Positions 1 to 4,494 of a stretch of 6,459 nucleotides of DNA are shown piece by piece. The DNA lies in assembly GCA_021786915.1 (NCBI GenBank), contig JAJYMP010000599.1, positions 1-6,459 on the forward strand, written 5' to 3'. The translations under genes were made by a program, and so were the position numbers. Positions within the stretch are counted from its first letter, which is position 1; the number at the start of each line of letters is the position of its first letter. This DNA is from Chloroflexota bacterium (GTDB lineage: Bacteria > Chloroflexota > Limnocylindria > Limnocylindrales > CSP1-4). The notes below the pieces were generated by a model, which saw nothing but the letters and a program-made list of their open reading frames with translations, did no database searches and was not told the DNA's origin.

Positions 1-171
1 GAACAGCCCGGCCTCCTTGCCCAGCAGGTCGGCGGCGCGCGCCTCGAGCGCGTTGACGGTCGGGTCGTCGCCGAACACGTCGTCGCCGACCTTCGCCTCG
101 GCCATGGCGCGGCGCATCGCGGGCGTGGGGTGGGTGACGGTGTCGGAGCGCAGGTCGATCAGTTTGGGCAT
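1..171 (-). CDS. ltaE: Low-specificity L-threonine aldolase, N-terminal part (cut by window edge)
   Basis: A PLP-dependent enzyme of fold type I that cleaves L-threonine or L-allo-threonine into glycine and acetaldehyde in the cytoplasm. Only the first 57 codons are in the window; the frame is open through base 1. The visible protein starts [13 protein letters not shown] and continues with [15 protein letters not shown] (about residues 29-43) and LLGKEAGLF at the edge. These are the hallmark N-terminal motifs of the LtaE/Gly1 family, in which the DLRSDTVT and GDDVYGDDPTVN segments lie near the active site. The PLP-binding lysine lies outside the window, so integrity cannot be judged. The ATG at 171-169 is chosen because the family normally starts two or three residues before IDLRSDTVT and because a TATGCT hexamer lies 9 bases upstream. 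No Shine-Dalgarno is visible. Closely related PLP beta-eliminating lyases share this motif, so exact substrate preference is inferred. Confidence 0.9.
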   Translation of the reverse strand, partial: MPKLIDLRSDTVTHPTPAMRRAMAEAKVGDDVFGDDPTVNALEARAADLLGKEAGLF

Positions 172-180
172 GGCCCGGCG

Positions 181-186
181 AGCATA
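181..186 (-). promoter_or_regulatory. -10 box of the threonine aldolase gene
   Basis: On the minus strand the hexamer reads TATGCT and ends 9 bases before the ATG, so transcription would start only a few bases before the start codon or at it. No convincing -35 is seen. It matches the TANNNT position found before every other gene in the window. Confidence 0.5.
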
Positions 187-243
187 TCGCGGCGCGGCTG
201 CCCGGGTTGCAGGGGCGGGCGAGCAGGACGCGAGCCACCTGCT

Positions 244-259
244 GAGTCATGGCAGACTC
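244..259. repeat. GAGTC-N6-GACTC palindrome, copy 1
   Basis: GAGTC ATGGCA GACTC, a perfect 5-bp inverted repeat with a 6-base centre. The same design recurs at 339-354, 2730-2745 and 2825-2840. The centre sequences differ while the arms and spacing are constant, which suggests a protein-binding dyad or a small structured repeat. Confidence 0.6.
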
Positions 260-337
260 GAATGGCCGGGCGGCGAGCGTGGCCGGTCCCGGGATGCCGG
301 GCCTGGGCCCGGCGATCACGCTCGCCGCGTCGAGTTC

Positions 338-355
338 TGAGTCAGACGCGACTCA
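338..355. repeat. GAGTC-N6-GACTC palindrome, copy 2
   Basis: TGAGTC AGACGC GACTCA, a 6-bp perfect inverted repeat with a 6-base centre. Read on the minus strand it is nearly identical (16 of 17 bases) to the element at 2730-2746. A degenerate relative with the same spacing, CAGTC TGCCGC GACTC, follows at 377-392, and a further GCGACTC lies at 411-417. Confidence 0.65.
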
Positions 356-450
356 CGCTCGCCGGCGCCCGGTTTCCAGTCTGCCGCGACTCGCGGGGCC
401 TGTCGCGGATGCGACTCGGACAGCACACTAGGGCGCGTCGACGGTCCCGG

Positions 451-470
451 CAGCGGCGTCCGTGCCGCTG
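451..470. repeat. Hairpin upstream of the tRNA-Asp promoter
   Basis: CAGCGGC and GCCGCTG form a perfect 7-bp inverted repeat around a 6-base loop, ending 19 bases before the extended -10 element of tRNA-Asp. It covers the place where a -35 element would lie. It could be an operator, a terminator for upstream transcription, or chance in GC-rich DNA. Confidence 0.35.
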
Positions 471-489
471 GCGGCGTTGGCGCGTCGCC

Positions 490-498
490 TGATATGAT
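490..498 (+). promoter_or_regulatory. Extended -10 promoter of tRNA-Asp
   Basis: TGATATGAT consists of an extended -10 TGN followed by TATGAT, near the sigma-70 consensus TATAAT. It ends 14 bases before the first base of the mature tRNA, leaving a 5' leader of roughly 7 bases for RNase P to remove. No -35 box at the usual spacing is evident, which is common for extended -10 promoters. Confidence 0.65.
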
Positions 499-512
499 CC
501 GCCACCGGCCGA

Positions 513-589
513 GGACCCGTGGTGTAGCGGCCCAACATGCCAGCCTGTCACGCTGGAGATCGCCGGTTCGAATCCGGTCGGGTCCGCCA
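513..589 (+). tRNA. tRNA-Asp (anticodon GTC), CCA encoded
   Basis: A complete 77-base cloverleaf. The acceptor arm GGACCCG (513-519) pairs with CGGGTCC (579-585), followed by discriminator G and an encoded CCA (587-589). The anticodon stem CCAGC/GCTGG encloses the loop CTGTCAC with anticodon GTC at 547-549, which reads the aspartate codons GAC and GAU. The T arm contains GGTTCGAATCC. The D region GTGTAGCGGCCCAACAT is the usual form of bacterial tRNA-Asp. An extended -10 promoter lies just upstream and a 12-bp hairpin 17 bases downstream, so it is most likely a single-gene transcription unit. Confidence 0.97.
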
Positions 590-605
590 TCGCTCGCATC
601 CCCTC

Positions 606-635
606 GCGCCCCGTCCGCCCGCCCGGACGGGGCGC
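606..635 (+). terminator. Intrinsic-terminator-like hairpin after tRNA-Asp
   Basis: GCGCCCCGTCCG (606-617) and CGGACGGGGCGC (624-635) form a perfect 12-bp stem with a 6-base loop. It is followed only by the weakly T-containing TGCTCTTCC, typical of terminators in GC-rich bacteria that lack a clean U-tract. Its position 17 bases after the tRNA CCA end fits termination of the tRNA transcript. Confidence 0.75.
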
Positions 636-660
636 TGCTCTTCCCGCGGGATGCTCCGGA

Positions 661-680
661 TCGAGGGCTCCGGCCCTCGA
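661..680 (+). promoter_or_regulatory. Perfect inverted repeat over the expected -35 region of the CapA-family gene
   Basis: TCGAGGGC and GCCCTCGA are a perfect 8-bp inverted repeat around the 4 bases TCCG. It ends 9 bases before the TAGGCT hexamer and so covers the usual -35 position. It could be an operator for a dimeric repressor, or a second terminator hairpin for transcription coming from the tRNA. Confidence 0.4.
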
Positions 681-689
681 CCAGCGGGG

Positions 690-695
690 TAGGCT
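690..695 (+). promoter_or_regulatory. -10 box of the CapA-family gene, leaderless start
   Basis: TAGGCT ends 6 bases before the ATG at 702, placing the expected transcription start at the A of the start codon. No Shine-Dalgarno lies between them. This supports 702 as the true start. Confidence 0.5.
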
Positions 696-701
696 GACGC
701 A

Positions 702-2492
702 ATGAGCGTGCGAGATGGCGGTCACCACCCCCGGACGTCCGGCGCGCGCAACGGAGCGCACCGGCTCGAGGGGTCCGCGCCCGCTCCCGGCTCACCCGGG
801 GCGCACGCCGGGTTCGGGGCGGAGGGCCCCGGCCGTCGGCGGAAGGGCCCCAGCCGCCCGAGTGTGGCGGGCGCGGCGGCCGTCATCATTGTGGCCCTCG
901 TGGCGTTCGGCTTCTCGGGCGGGCTGCACGTCGGGTCCGCCGGCTCCCCGGGCGGTTCGCCCAGCGCCTCCCAGACAGGCGGCCTCGGCGGCGCATCGCC
1001 GCTCGCCTCGGGAGGCGCCACGGGCTCCGCGGCTCCGTCCGGCGGCCCGTCGCCGAGCACATCGGCTTCGCCCCCCGCGGCCATTGCCGACATCGCCTTC
1101 GCCCCCGTCACCTCATTCCGGACGGGCAGGACGGCGGCCAGCGCCAGCGACGTCAGCGGCATGCCGTCGGGTGCGTCGCCCTTCGCGTCGCTCGTGCTCG
1201 TCAAGGCGGATGCAGCGGCCGAGTTGGGAGCGCTGGGCGTCAGCGCGAGTGCGCTCGGCAGCCACCTCGTCACGGTGGCCTCCGCCGACGCGCTGATGAC
1301 GACCCTCGCCAAGCACCGGACCTGGCTGGGGTTCCTGCGCGCCGACCAGATCGGGCCGGGCGTGCGGGCGCTCGCCTGGGGAGCCACTTCGCTGTTCGGC
1401 GAGACGCGGGTGGCGTCGCTGGCCGCCTGGCCGCTCCACGCGCAGCTGCCGGTCGCGGCGGGCGACGTCGCCTACGACCCGGCCGCCGCCTGGACGCTGT
1501 TCGCGGCCGGCGACCTCGGGCTCGACCGCGGCGCCGCCCTCGCCATCAAGAACCACGGCAACGACCCCGACTACCTCTACGACGGCGGCACGGTGAAGAT
1601 CACGGGCCACTGCAAGCACTGCTCGCAGTTCGGCTGGGACCTCCCGTATACGCAGCGGACCGGGCATGCGGGCGCCGTCCGCTCGCTGATCAAGGGCGCT
1701 GACTTCGCCATTGCCAACATGGAGGAGGTGGCGGTCAAGCACTTCACCTTCCACCCGCACGGGACGGTCTTCACCGGCAACCCGGCCTACCTCGCGGGCG
1801 TCCGCGACGCAGGGTTCGACTGGGTCTCGATGGCCAACAACCACGTCGGCGACTTCGGGCCCACTGGCGTGCTCCAGTCTATGAACTACCTGACCCAGTA
1901 CGGCCTGCTTCACGGAGGCGCGGGAGCGAACACGGCGGCGGCGCACAAGCCGTCGATCGTCACCATCAAGGGCGTCAAGGTGGCGATGCTGTCCTACGAC
2001 ACGATCGCCCCGGTCTACAACGCCACCGCGACCAAGGCCGGCTCGGCCCGCATGACCAATGCCTACCTCAAGCGCGACATCAAGGCGGCCCGGACGGCGG
2101 GGGCGCAGGTGGTCATCGTGTGGCCGCACTGGGGCGTCGAGTACACCGCCGGACCCACCAGGACGCAGCAGACCCTCGCCCACGATGCGATCGACGCGGG
2201 CGCGGACCTGGTCATCGGGAACCACCCGCACTGGGCGCAGGCGATGGAGGTCTACAGGGGCCACCCGATCTGGTACGCGCTGGGCAACTTCACGTTCGAC
2301 CAGACCTGGTCGGAGCCGACGATGGAGGGCATCAGCCTCGAGTTCACGTTCTCGGGCTCGCGGCTGGTGCAGGTGTGGCTCCATCCGCACCTCGTGCTCG
2401 ACTGGGCGCAGCCGAACTTCATGGACCCGGCGGGGTCGGGCAAGGTGGTCCTCGACCAGATCTTCAAGGCGTCGAAGAACCTGCCCTGGTAG
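702..2492 (+). CDS. Membrane-anchored CapA-family protein (PGA_cap metallophosphatase fold)
   Basis: A 596-residue protein. Residues 1-52 are polar and basic (GRRRKG near 44-49). One hydrophobic segment at about 55-73 (VAGAAAVIIVALVAFGF) should anchor it with the C-terminal part outside. A Gly/Ser/Pro/Ala-rich linker spans about 74-127. Residues about 128-262 form a module I do not recognise firmly (contains RTWLGFLRADQIGPGVRALA). The CapA domain occupies about 264-565, with GDLGLDR (270-276), the EE pair at 341-342, ANNHVGDFG (378-386), HWGVEY (476-481), NHPHW (507-511) and YALGNFTFDQ (525-534); its Asp, Asn and His residues are the likely metal and catalytic ligands. CapA was named from poly-gamma-glutamate capsule synthesis, but most homologues lack a proven substrate and no capB or capC is adjacent, so function is inferred as cell-surface hydrolysis or envelope-polymer handling. 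An unusual HCKHC (303-307) lies between the first two motifs. Confidence 0.9.
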   Translation: MSVRDGGHHPRTSGARNGAHRLEGSAPAPGSPGAHAGFGAEGPGRRRKGPSRPSVAGAAAVIIVALVAFGFSGGLHVGSAGSPGGSPSASQTGGLGGASPLASGGATGSAAPSGGPSPSTSASPPAAIADIAFAPVTSFRTGRTAASASDVSGMPSGASPFASLVLVKADAAAELGALGVSASALGSHLVTVASADALMTTLAKHRTWLGFLRADQIGPGVRALAWGATSLFGETRVASLAAWPLHAQLPVAAGDVAYDPAAAWTLFAAGDLGLDRGAALAIKNHGNDPDYLYDGGTVKITGHCKHCSQFGWDLPYTQRTGHAGAVRSLIKGADFAIANMEEVAVKHFTFHPHGTVFTGNPAYLAGVRDAGFDWVSMANNHVGDFGPTGVLQSMNYLTQYGLLHGGAGANTAAAHKPSIVTIKGVKVAMLSYDTIAPVYNATATKAGSARMTNAYLKRDIKAARTAGAQVVIVWPHWGVEYTAGPTRTQQTLAHDAIDAGADLVIGNHPHWAQAMEVYRGHPIWYALGNFTFDQTWSEPTMEGISLEFTFSGSRLVQVWLHPHLVLDWAQPNFMDPAGSGKVVLDQIFKASKNLPW

Positions 2493-2496
2493 GCCC

Positions 2497-2515
2497 GCGC
2501 CCTCGGCCCGGGCGC
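2497..2515 (+). terminator. Weak hairpin just after the CapA-family stop codon
   Basis: GCGCCC (2497-2502) and GGGCGC (2510-2515) form a 6-bp stem with a 7-base loop, beginning 4 bases after the TAG stop. There is no T-tract. Such a short GC hairpin can occur by chance, so this is a tentative terminator. Confidence 0.35.
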
Positions 2516-2548
2516 CGCACCCTCGGTCCTGCGCCGCTCCGCCGCTCC

Positions 2549-2736
2549 GCCGTGCCGCTCCCGCGAGTCCGCCGCCGTGCCGCTCCCGCGAGTCCGCCGC
2601 CGTGCCGCTCCCGCGAGTCCGCCGCCGTGCCGAGTCGCGAGTCCGCCGCCGTGCCGCTCCCGCGAGTCCGCCGCCGTGCCGCTCCCGCGAGTCCGCCGCC
2701 GTGCCGAGTCGCGAGTCCGCCGCCGTGCCGAGTCGC
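2549..2736. repeat. Nested tandem repeat array (24/25-bp units, two exact 74-bp superunits)
   Basis: Seven identical copies of the 17-base core GAGTCCGCCGCCGTGCC start at 2565, 2590, 2615, 2639, 2664, 2689 and 2713. Each core is followed by linker A (GCTCCCGC, 8 bases) or linker B (GAGTCGC, 7 bases). The linker order is A A B A A B B, so 2565-2638 and 2639-2712 are exact 74-bp tandem copies. A partial unit (GCCGTGCC plus linker A) precedes at 2549-2564. The array sits in the convergent spacer between the CapA-family gene and the Mca-like gene. The mixed 24/25-bp period breaks any reading frame, so it is not coding. The perfect identity points to recent expansion, or to an assembly artefact. 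Confidence 0.9.
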
Positions 2737-2745
2737 GTCAGACTC
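2730..2745. repeat. GAGTC-N6-GACTC palindrome, copy 3
   Basis: GAGTC GCGTCA GACTC. Its first arm is also the final linker B of the tandem array, so the array runs directly into this palindrome. On the opposite strand it resembles the copy at 338-355. Confidence 0.65.
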
Positions 2746-2819
2746 AACAGCCGCCCGCCCGAGCGCGCGCCACGCCCCGGAGAGGGGGTTCGGCCGGGCA
2801 CCCACGCTCCGGCGTCCGA
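2746..2819. other. Remainder of the convergent spacer
   Basis: A GC-rich stretch between the repeat array and the hairpin at 2820-2845. I see no gene, RNA or recognised site in it. Confidence 0.4.
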
Positions 2820-2845
2820 TCCTTGAGTCTGTCCCGACTCAAGGA
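2820..2845 (-). terminator. Terminator-like hairpin after the Mca-like gene, containing palindrome copy 4
   Basis: TCCTTGAGTC (2820-2829) and GACTCAAGGA (2836-2845) form a perfect 10-bp stem with a 6-base loop. On the minus strand the stem begins 10 bases after the TGA stop of the Mca-like gene. There is no strong U-tract. Its inner part is the fourth GAGTC-N6-GACTC element (2825-2840), so it may be both a terminator and a member of the repeat family. Confidence 0.6.
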
Positions 2846-2855
2846 GTCGCGACGC

Positions 2856-3848
2856 TCAGCGCCAGCCGTTCGGCCCGGGCTCGACGCCCTCGAGGCCCTC
2901 GAACAGGTCCGTCTCGTGCTCCGGCGCCGGGACCCTCGACGCCCGCCGCGTGTACGCCTCCTTCGACCAGAAGTCGCGCCACGCGTCGCGGCCGAAGCGG
3001 ACGAACGGGTTCTGGTCGCTGATCTGAGTGACGTGGGCCTGCATCGCGTTCCAGCGCGCGTCGATCGCCTCGCTGATGTCCACCCAGGCGGTGATCGTCT
3101 CGTCCGGGACGAGCATCTTGGCCATGTAGCCCTCGTACTCGGCCAGCTGCTCGGGCGTGGCGTTCTCGGGCGGCGACCAGAACGAGCGCTCGCCGATCTC
3201 CTCGAGCTTCTCCTGGAGCGCAAGCCGCACGGATCGCGGGATGGCCTGCTCGTAGAGCTTGGCGGGCGTCCAGGGAGCGAGCCCGCCTTCGGCCTCGGGG
3301 GCGCCGGTGCCGCCGTGCGCGGGCGCCAGCTGGTTGGGGTACCAGGCCGGATCGCCGGCCCGCTCGAAGGCGCCCACCGCCACGACGTGGGTGCGGATGT
3401 GGTCAGGGTGGCCGTACCCGCCGAAGTCGTTGTAGGTGGTCATCACGTCGGGCTTGAATCGGCGGACCATCCAGGTCATCCGGCCGATGGCCTCGTCGAT
3501 GTCGGCCTGCCAGAAACAGCGCGGGTCGCGGTTGCCGGCCCGGCCCATCATGTCCGAATCGCGGTAGCCCAGGTTGTCCCACTCGGTCACGCCCAGCGCC
3601 GCCATCGCCCGCTCCAGCTCGATGGCCCGGATCTCGCCCAGCCGGCGGTGGTTCTCGGGCGTGTCCATCTCGGGGACGACGATCTCGCCCTGCTCGCCGC
3701 GCGTGCACGTCACGAGGACGACCCGGCGGCCGGCCCGGACCGCCATCGCCATCGTGCCGCCCGTGCCGATCGTCTCGTCGTCGGGGTGGGCGTGGGTGGT
3801 CATGAGCGTGAGGCGGCGGGCACCCGCCGGGGACGTCGATTCGGTCAT
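2856..3848 (-). CDS. LmbE-family zinc deacetylase/amidase, mycothiol S-conjugate amidase (Mca)-like
   Basis: A 330-residue cytoplasmic protein of the LmbE/PIG-L fold (no signal peptide seen). The zinc site is clear: AHPDDE (residues 20-25) supplies His21 and Asp24 as ligands and Asp23 as probable catalytic base, and GHPDH (146-150) supplies His150. Other Mca-like features are TCTRGEQGEI (47-56), FKPDVMTTYNDFGGYGHPDHIRTH (131-154) and the C-terminal pattern ETDLFEGLE (312-320), which resembles mycobacterial Mca more than the shorter LmbE proteins. Mca cleaves mycothiol S-conjugates, releasing mercapturates for export; its relative MshB deacetylates GlcNAc-inositol during mycothiol synthesis. 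Other thiol-sugar or N-acetylglucosaminyl substrates are possible, especially if the host is not an actinomycete. The start at 3848 is preferred over an in-frame ATG at 3857 because the -10-like TAGCAT would overlap the latter. It is divergent from the YbaK-like gene with 36 bases between the starts. Confidence 0.88.
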   Translation of the reverse strand: MTESTSPAGARRLTLMTTHAHPDDETIGTGGTMAMAVRAGRRVVLVTCTRGEQGEIVVPEMDTPENHRRLGEIRAIELERAMAALGVTEWDNLGYRDSDMMGRAGNRDPRCFWQADIDEAIGRMTWMVRRFKPDVMTTYNDFGGYGHPDHIRTHVVAVGAFERAGDPAWYPNQLAPAHGGTGAPEAEGGLAPWTPAKLYEQAIPRSVRLALQEKLEEIGERSFWSPPENATPEQLAEYEGYMAKMLVPDETITAWVDISEAIDARWNAMQAHVTQISDQNPFVRFGRDAWRDFWSKEAYTRRASRVPAPEHETDLFEGLEGVEPGPNGWR

Positions 3849-3855
3849 GCGGGGC

Positions 3856-3861
3856 ATGCTA
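3856..3861 (-). promoter_or_regulatory. -10 box of the Mca-like gene
   Basis: On the minus strand TAGCAT ends 7 bases before the ATG at 3848, giving a leaderless or nearly leaderless message. Its TA forms one end of the dyad at 3860-3874 shared with the divergent gene. Confidence 0.5.
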
Positions 3862-3874
3862 GCGCCCGGCGCTA
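3860..3874. promoter_or_regulatory. 15-bp dyad bridging the two divergent -10 boxes
   Basis: TAGCGC-CCG-GCGCTA is a perfect 6-3-6 inverted repeat. Its outer TA dinucleotides are the first two bases of the two opposing -10 hexamers. A protein bound here would block both the Mca-like and the YbaK-like promoter. Symmetry may also simply reflect paired promoters in GC-rich DNA. Confidence 0.4.
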
Positions 3875-3878
3875 CGAT
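3873..3878 (+). promoter_or_regulatory. -10 box of the YbaK-like gene, leaderless start
   Basis: TACGAT, a good -10 hexamer, ends 6 bases before the ATG at 3885. The predicted transcription start coincides with the start codon, and no Shine-Dalgarno is present. Confidence 0.6.
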
Positions 3879-3884
3879 TCGCGC

Positions 3885-4391
3885 ATGAGCGTTCCCGACG
3901 AGCCTCCCGTCCCCCTCACGCCCGCGCTGGCCGTCCTGCAAGCGGCCGGCGTTGCGTTCCGAGCCGTCCACACCGAGATCCCCCGCTCGGCCGAGGAGAG
4001 CGCGGCGCTCCAGGGGATCCCGCTCGGCGCGCTCCTGCGCTCGATCCTCGTCCGCCGCGCCGCAGACGACTACGTCTTCGTGCTCGTCCCGGGCGGCCGC
4101 CGGTTCGACTGGCCGAAGCTGCGGGCGCACCTGGGGACGAACCGGCTCAGCCTGCCGGACAAGGACGAGGCCAAGGCCGAGACGGGGTACGAGCGCGGCG
4201 CGATCACGCCGCTCGGGGCCCGGCGTCCGTGGCCCGTGATCGCGGACGTGTCGATCGCGGGGCTGCCGCTGGTCGCGATCGGGGGCGGCGCGCGAGGGTT
4301 CAACGTGCACCTCTCACCCGGCGACCTGATCGCCGCGACCCGCGCCGAGGTTCTCGACATCACGGTTCCCGAGGACCCGGCGGCCTCCTGA
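3885..4391 (+). CDS. YbaK/EbsC-family aminoacyl-tRNA deacylase
   Basis: A 168-residue free-standing relative of the editing (INS) domain of prolyl-tRNA synthetase. Family members hydrolyse mischarged tRNAs in the cytoplasm, such as Cys-tRNA(Pro) for YbaK and Ala-tRNA(Pro) for ProXp-ala. Visible features are HTEIPRSAEESAALQGIPLG (29-48), the segment LLRSILVRR (50-58) that aligns with the FKTLL segment of YbaK, DWPKLRAHLG (75-84), the signature TGYERGAITPLG (100-111) with the GxxxP core at 105-109, and GGGARGFNVHLSPGDLI (133-149), a typical C-terminal strand and helix. Length is normal for the family. The position of the conserved catalytic-pocket lysine (Lys46 in Haemophilus YbaK) appears to be Arg52 here. 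Which mischarged tRNA it edits cannot be told. The start is supported by TACGAT 6 bases upstream; the open frame extends further upstream only as antisense of the Mca-like gene. Confidence 0.88.
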   Translation: MSVPDEPPVPLTPALAVLQAAGVAFRAVHTEIPRSAEESAALQGIPLGALLRSILVRRAADDYVFVLVPGGRRFDWPKLRAHLGTNRLSLPDKDEAKAETGYERGAITPLGARRPWPVIADVSIAGLPLVAIGGGARGFNVHLSPGDLIAATRAEVLDITVPEDPAAS

Positions 4392-4452
4392 CGCGCTTCA
4401 GGGGCGCTCCCGCGGTCAGCCCCGGTCAGGCGGGCGCGATGTCCGCGACCTG

Positions 4453-4475
4453 CCGATCGCGTTCGTGGCGATCGG
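4453..4475. terminator. Hairpin between the YbaK-like gene and the MBL remnant
   Basis: CCGATCGC (4453-4460) and GCGATCGG (4468-4475) form a perfect 8-bp stem with a 7-base loop, 61 bases after the YbaK-like stop and 19 bases past the minus-strand stop of the hydrolase remnant. It could end transcription from both sides. No T-tract follows on either strand. Confidence 0.45.
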
Positions 4476-4494
4476 GATCGAATGACCCGACGCG

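Larger units (their letters stand above)
187..489. other. Gene-free divergent spacer between threonine aldolase and tRNA-Asp
   Basis: About 300 bases with no believable gene on either strand; the open frames here have no recognisable protein motifs. It holds two perfect GAGTC-N6-GACTC palindromes, a degenerate third one, a 12-bp direct repeat (TCACGCTCGCCG at 316-327 and 353-364), a small hairpin GTCGC-N4-GCGAC at 402-415, and a CAGCGGC-N6-GCCGCTG hairpin at 451-470 shortly upstream of the tRNA promoter. Because the flanking genes point away from each other, these hairpins are not at a gene end and are not simple terminators of annotated genes. Confidence 0.6.

Noticed and set aside
316..795. 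Minus-strand open frames across the tRNA encoding a GFEPAISSVTGWH-type peptide
   Set aside because: This is the antisense translation of the tRNA-Asp gene, a well-known source of false hypothetical proteins.
2549..2736. CRISPR array
   Set aside because: The cores are 17 bases, the linkers only 7-8 bases and of just two repeated types, and no cas genes are present. Real spacers are longer and unique.
1113..2801. A 562-codon minus-strand open frame opposite the CapA-family gene
   Set aside because: It is a mirror frame caused by high GC content: its product is Arg/Gly/Val-rich without motifs, while the plus-strand frame has full family signatures.
2577..3884. Long plus-strand extension upstream of the YbaK-like start
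   Set aside because: It runs antisense to the Mca-like gene and through the repeat array. The ATG at 3885 with TACGAT upstream gives the normal family length.
3849..4310. Upstream extension of the Mca-like frame
   Set aside because: The added 154 residues are antisense to the YbaK-like gene and lack family similarity; AHPDDE at residues 20-25 from 3848 is the usual distance.
4399..4486. Possible C-terminal tail of a plus-strand protein (ends DLPIAFVAIGIE before a TGA)
   Set aside because: Only about 17 residues look protein-like, the frame overlaps the hairpin at 4453-4475 and runs back into the YbaK-like gene out of frame. There is too little to support a gene remnant.
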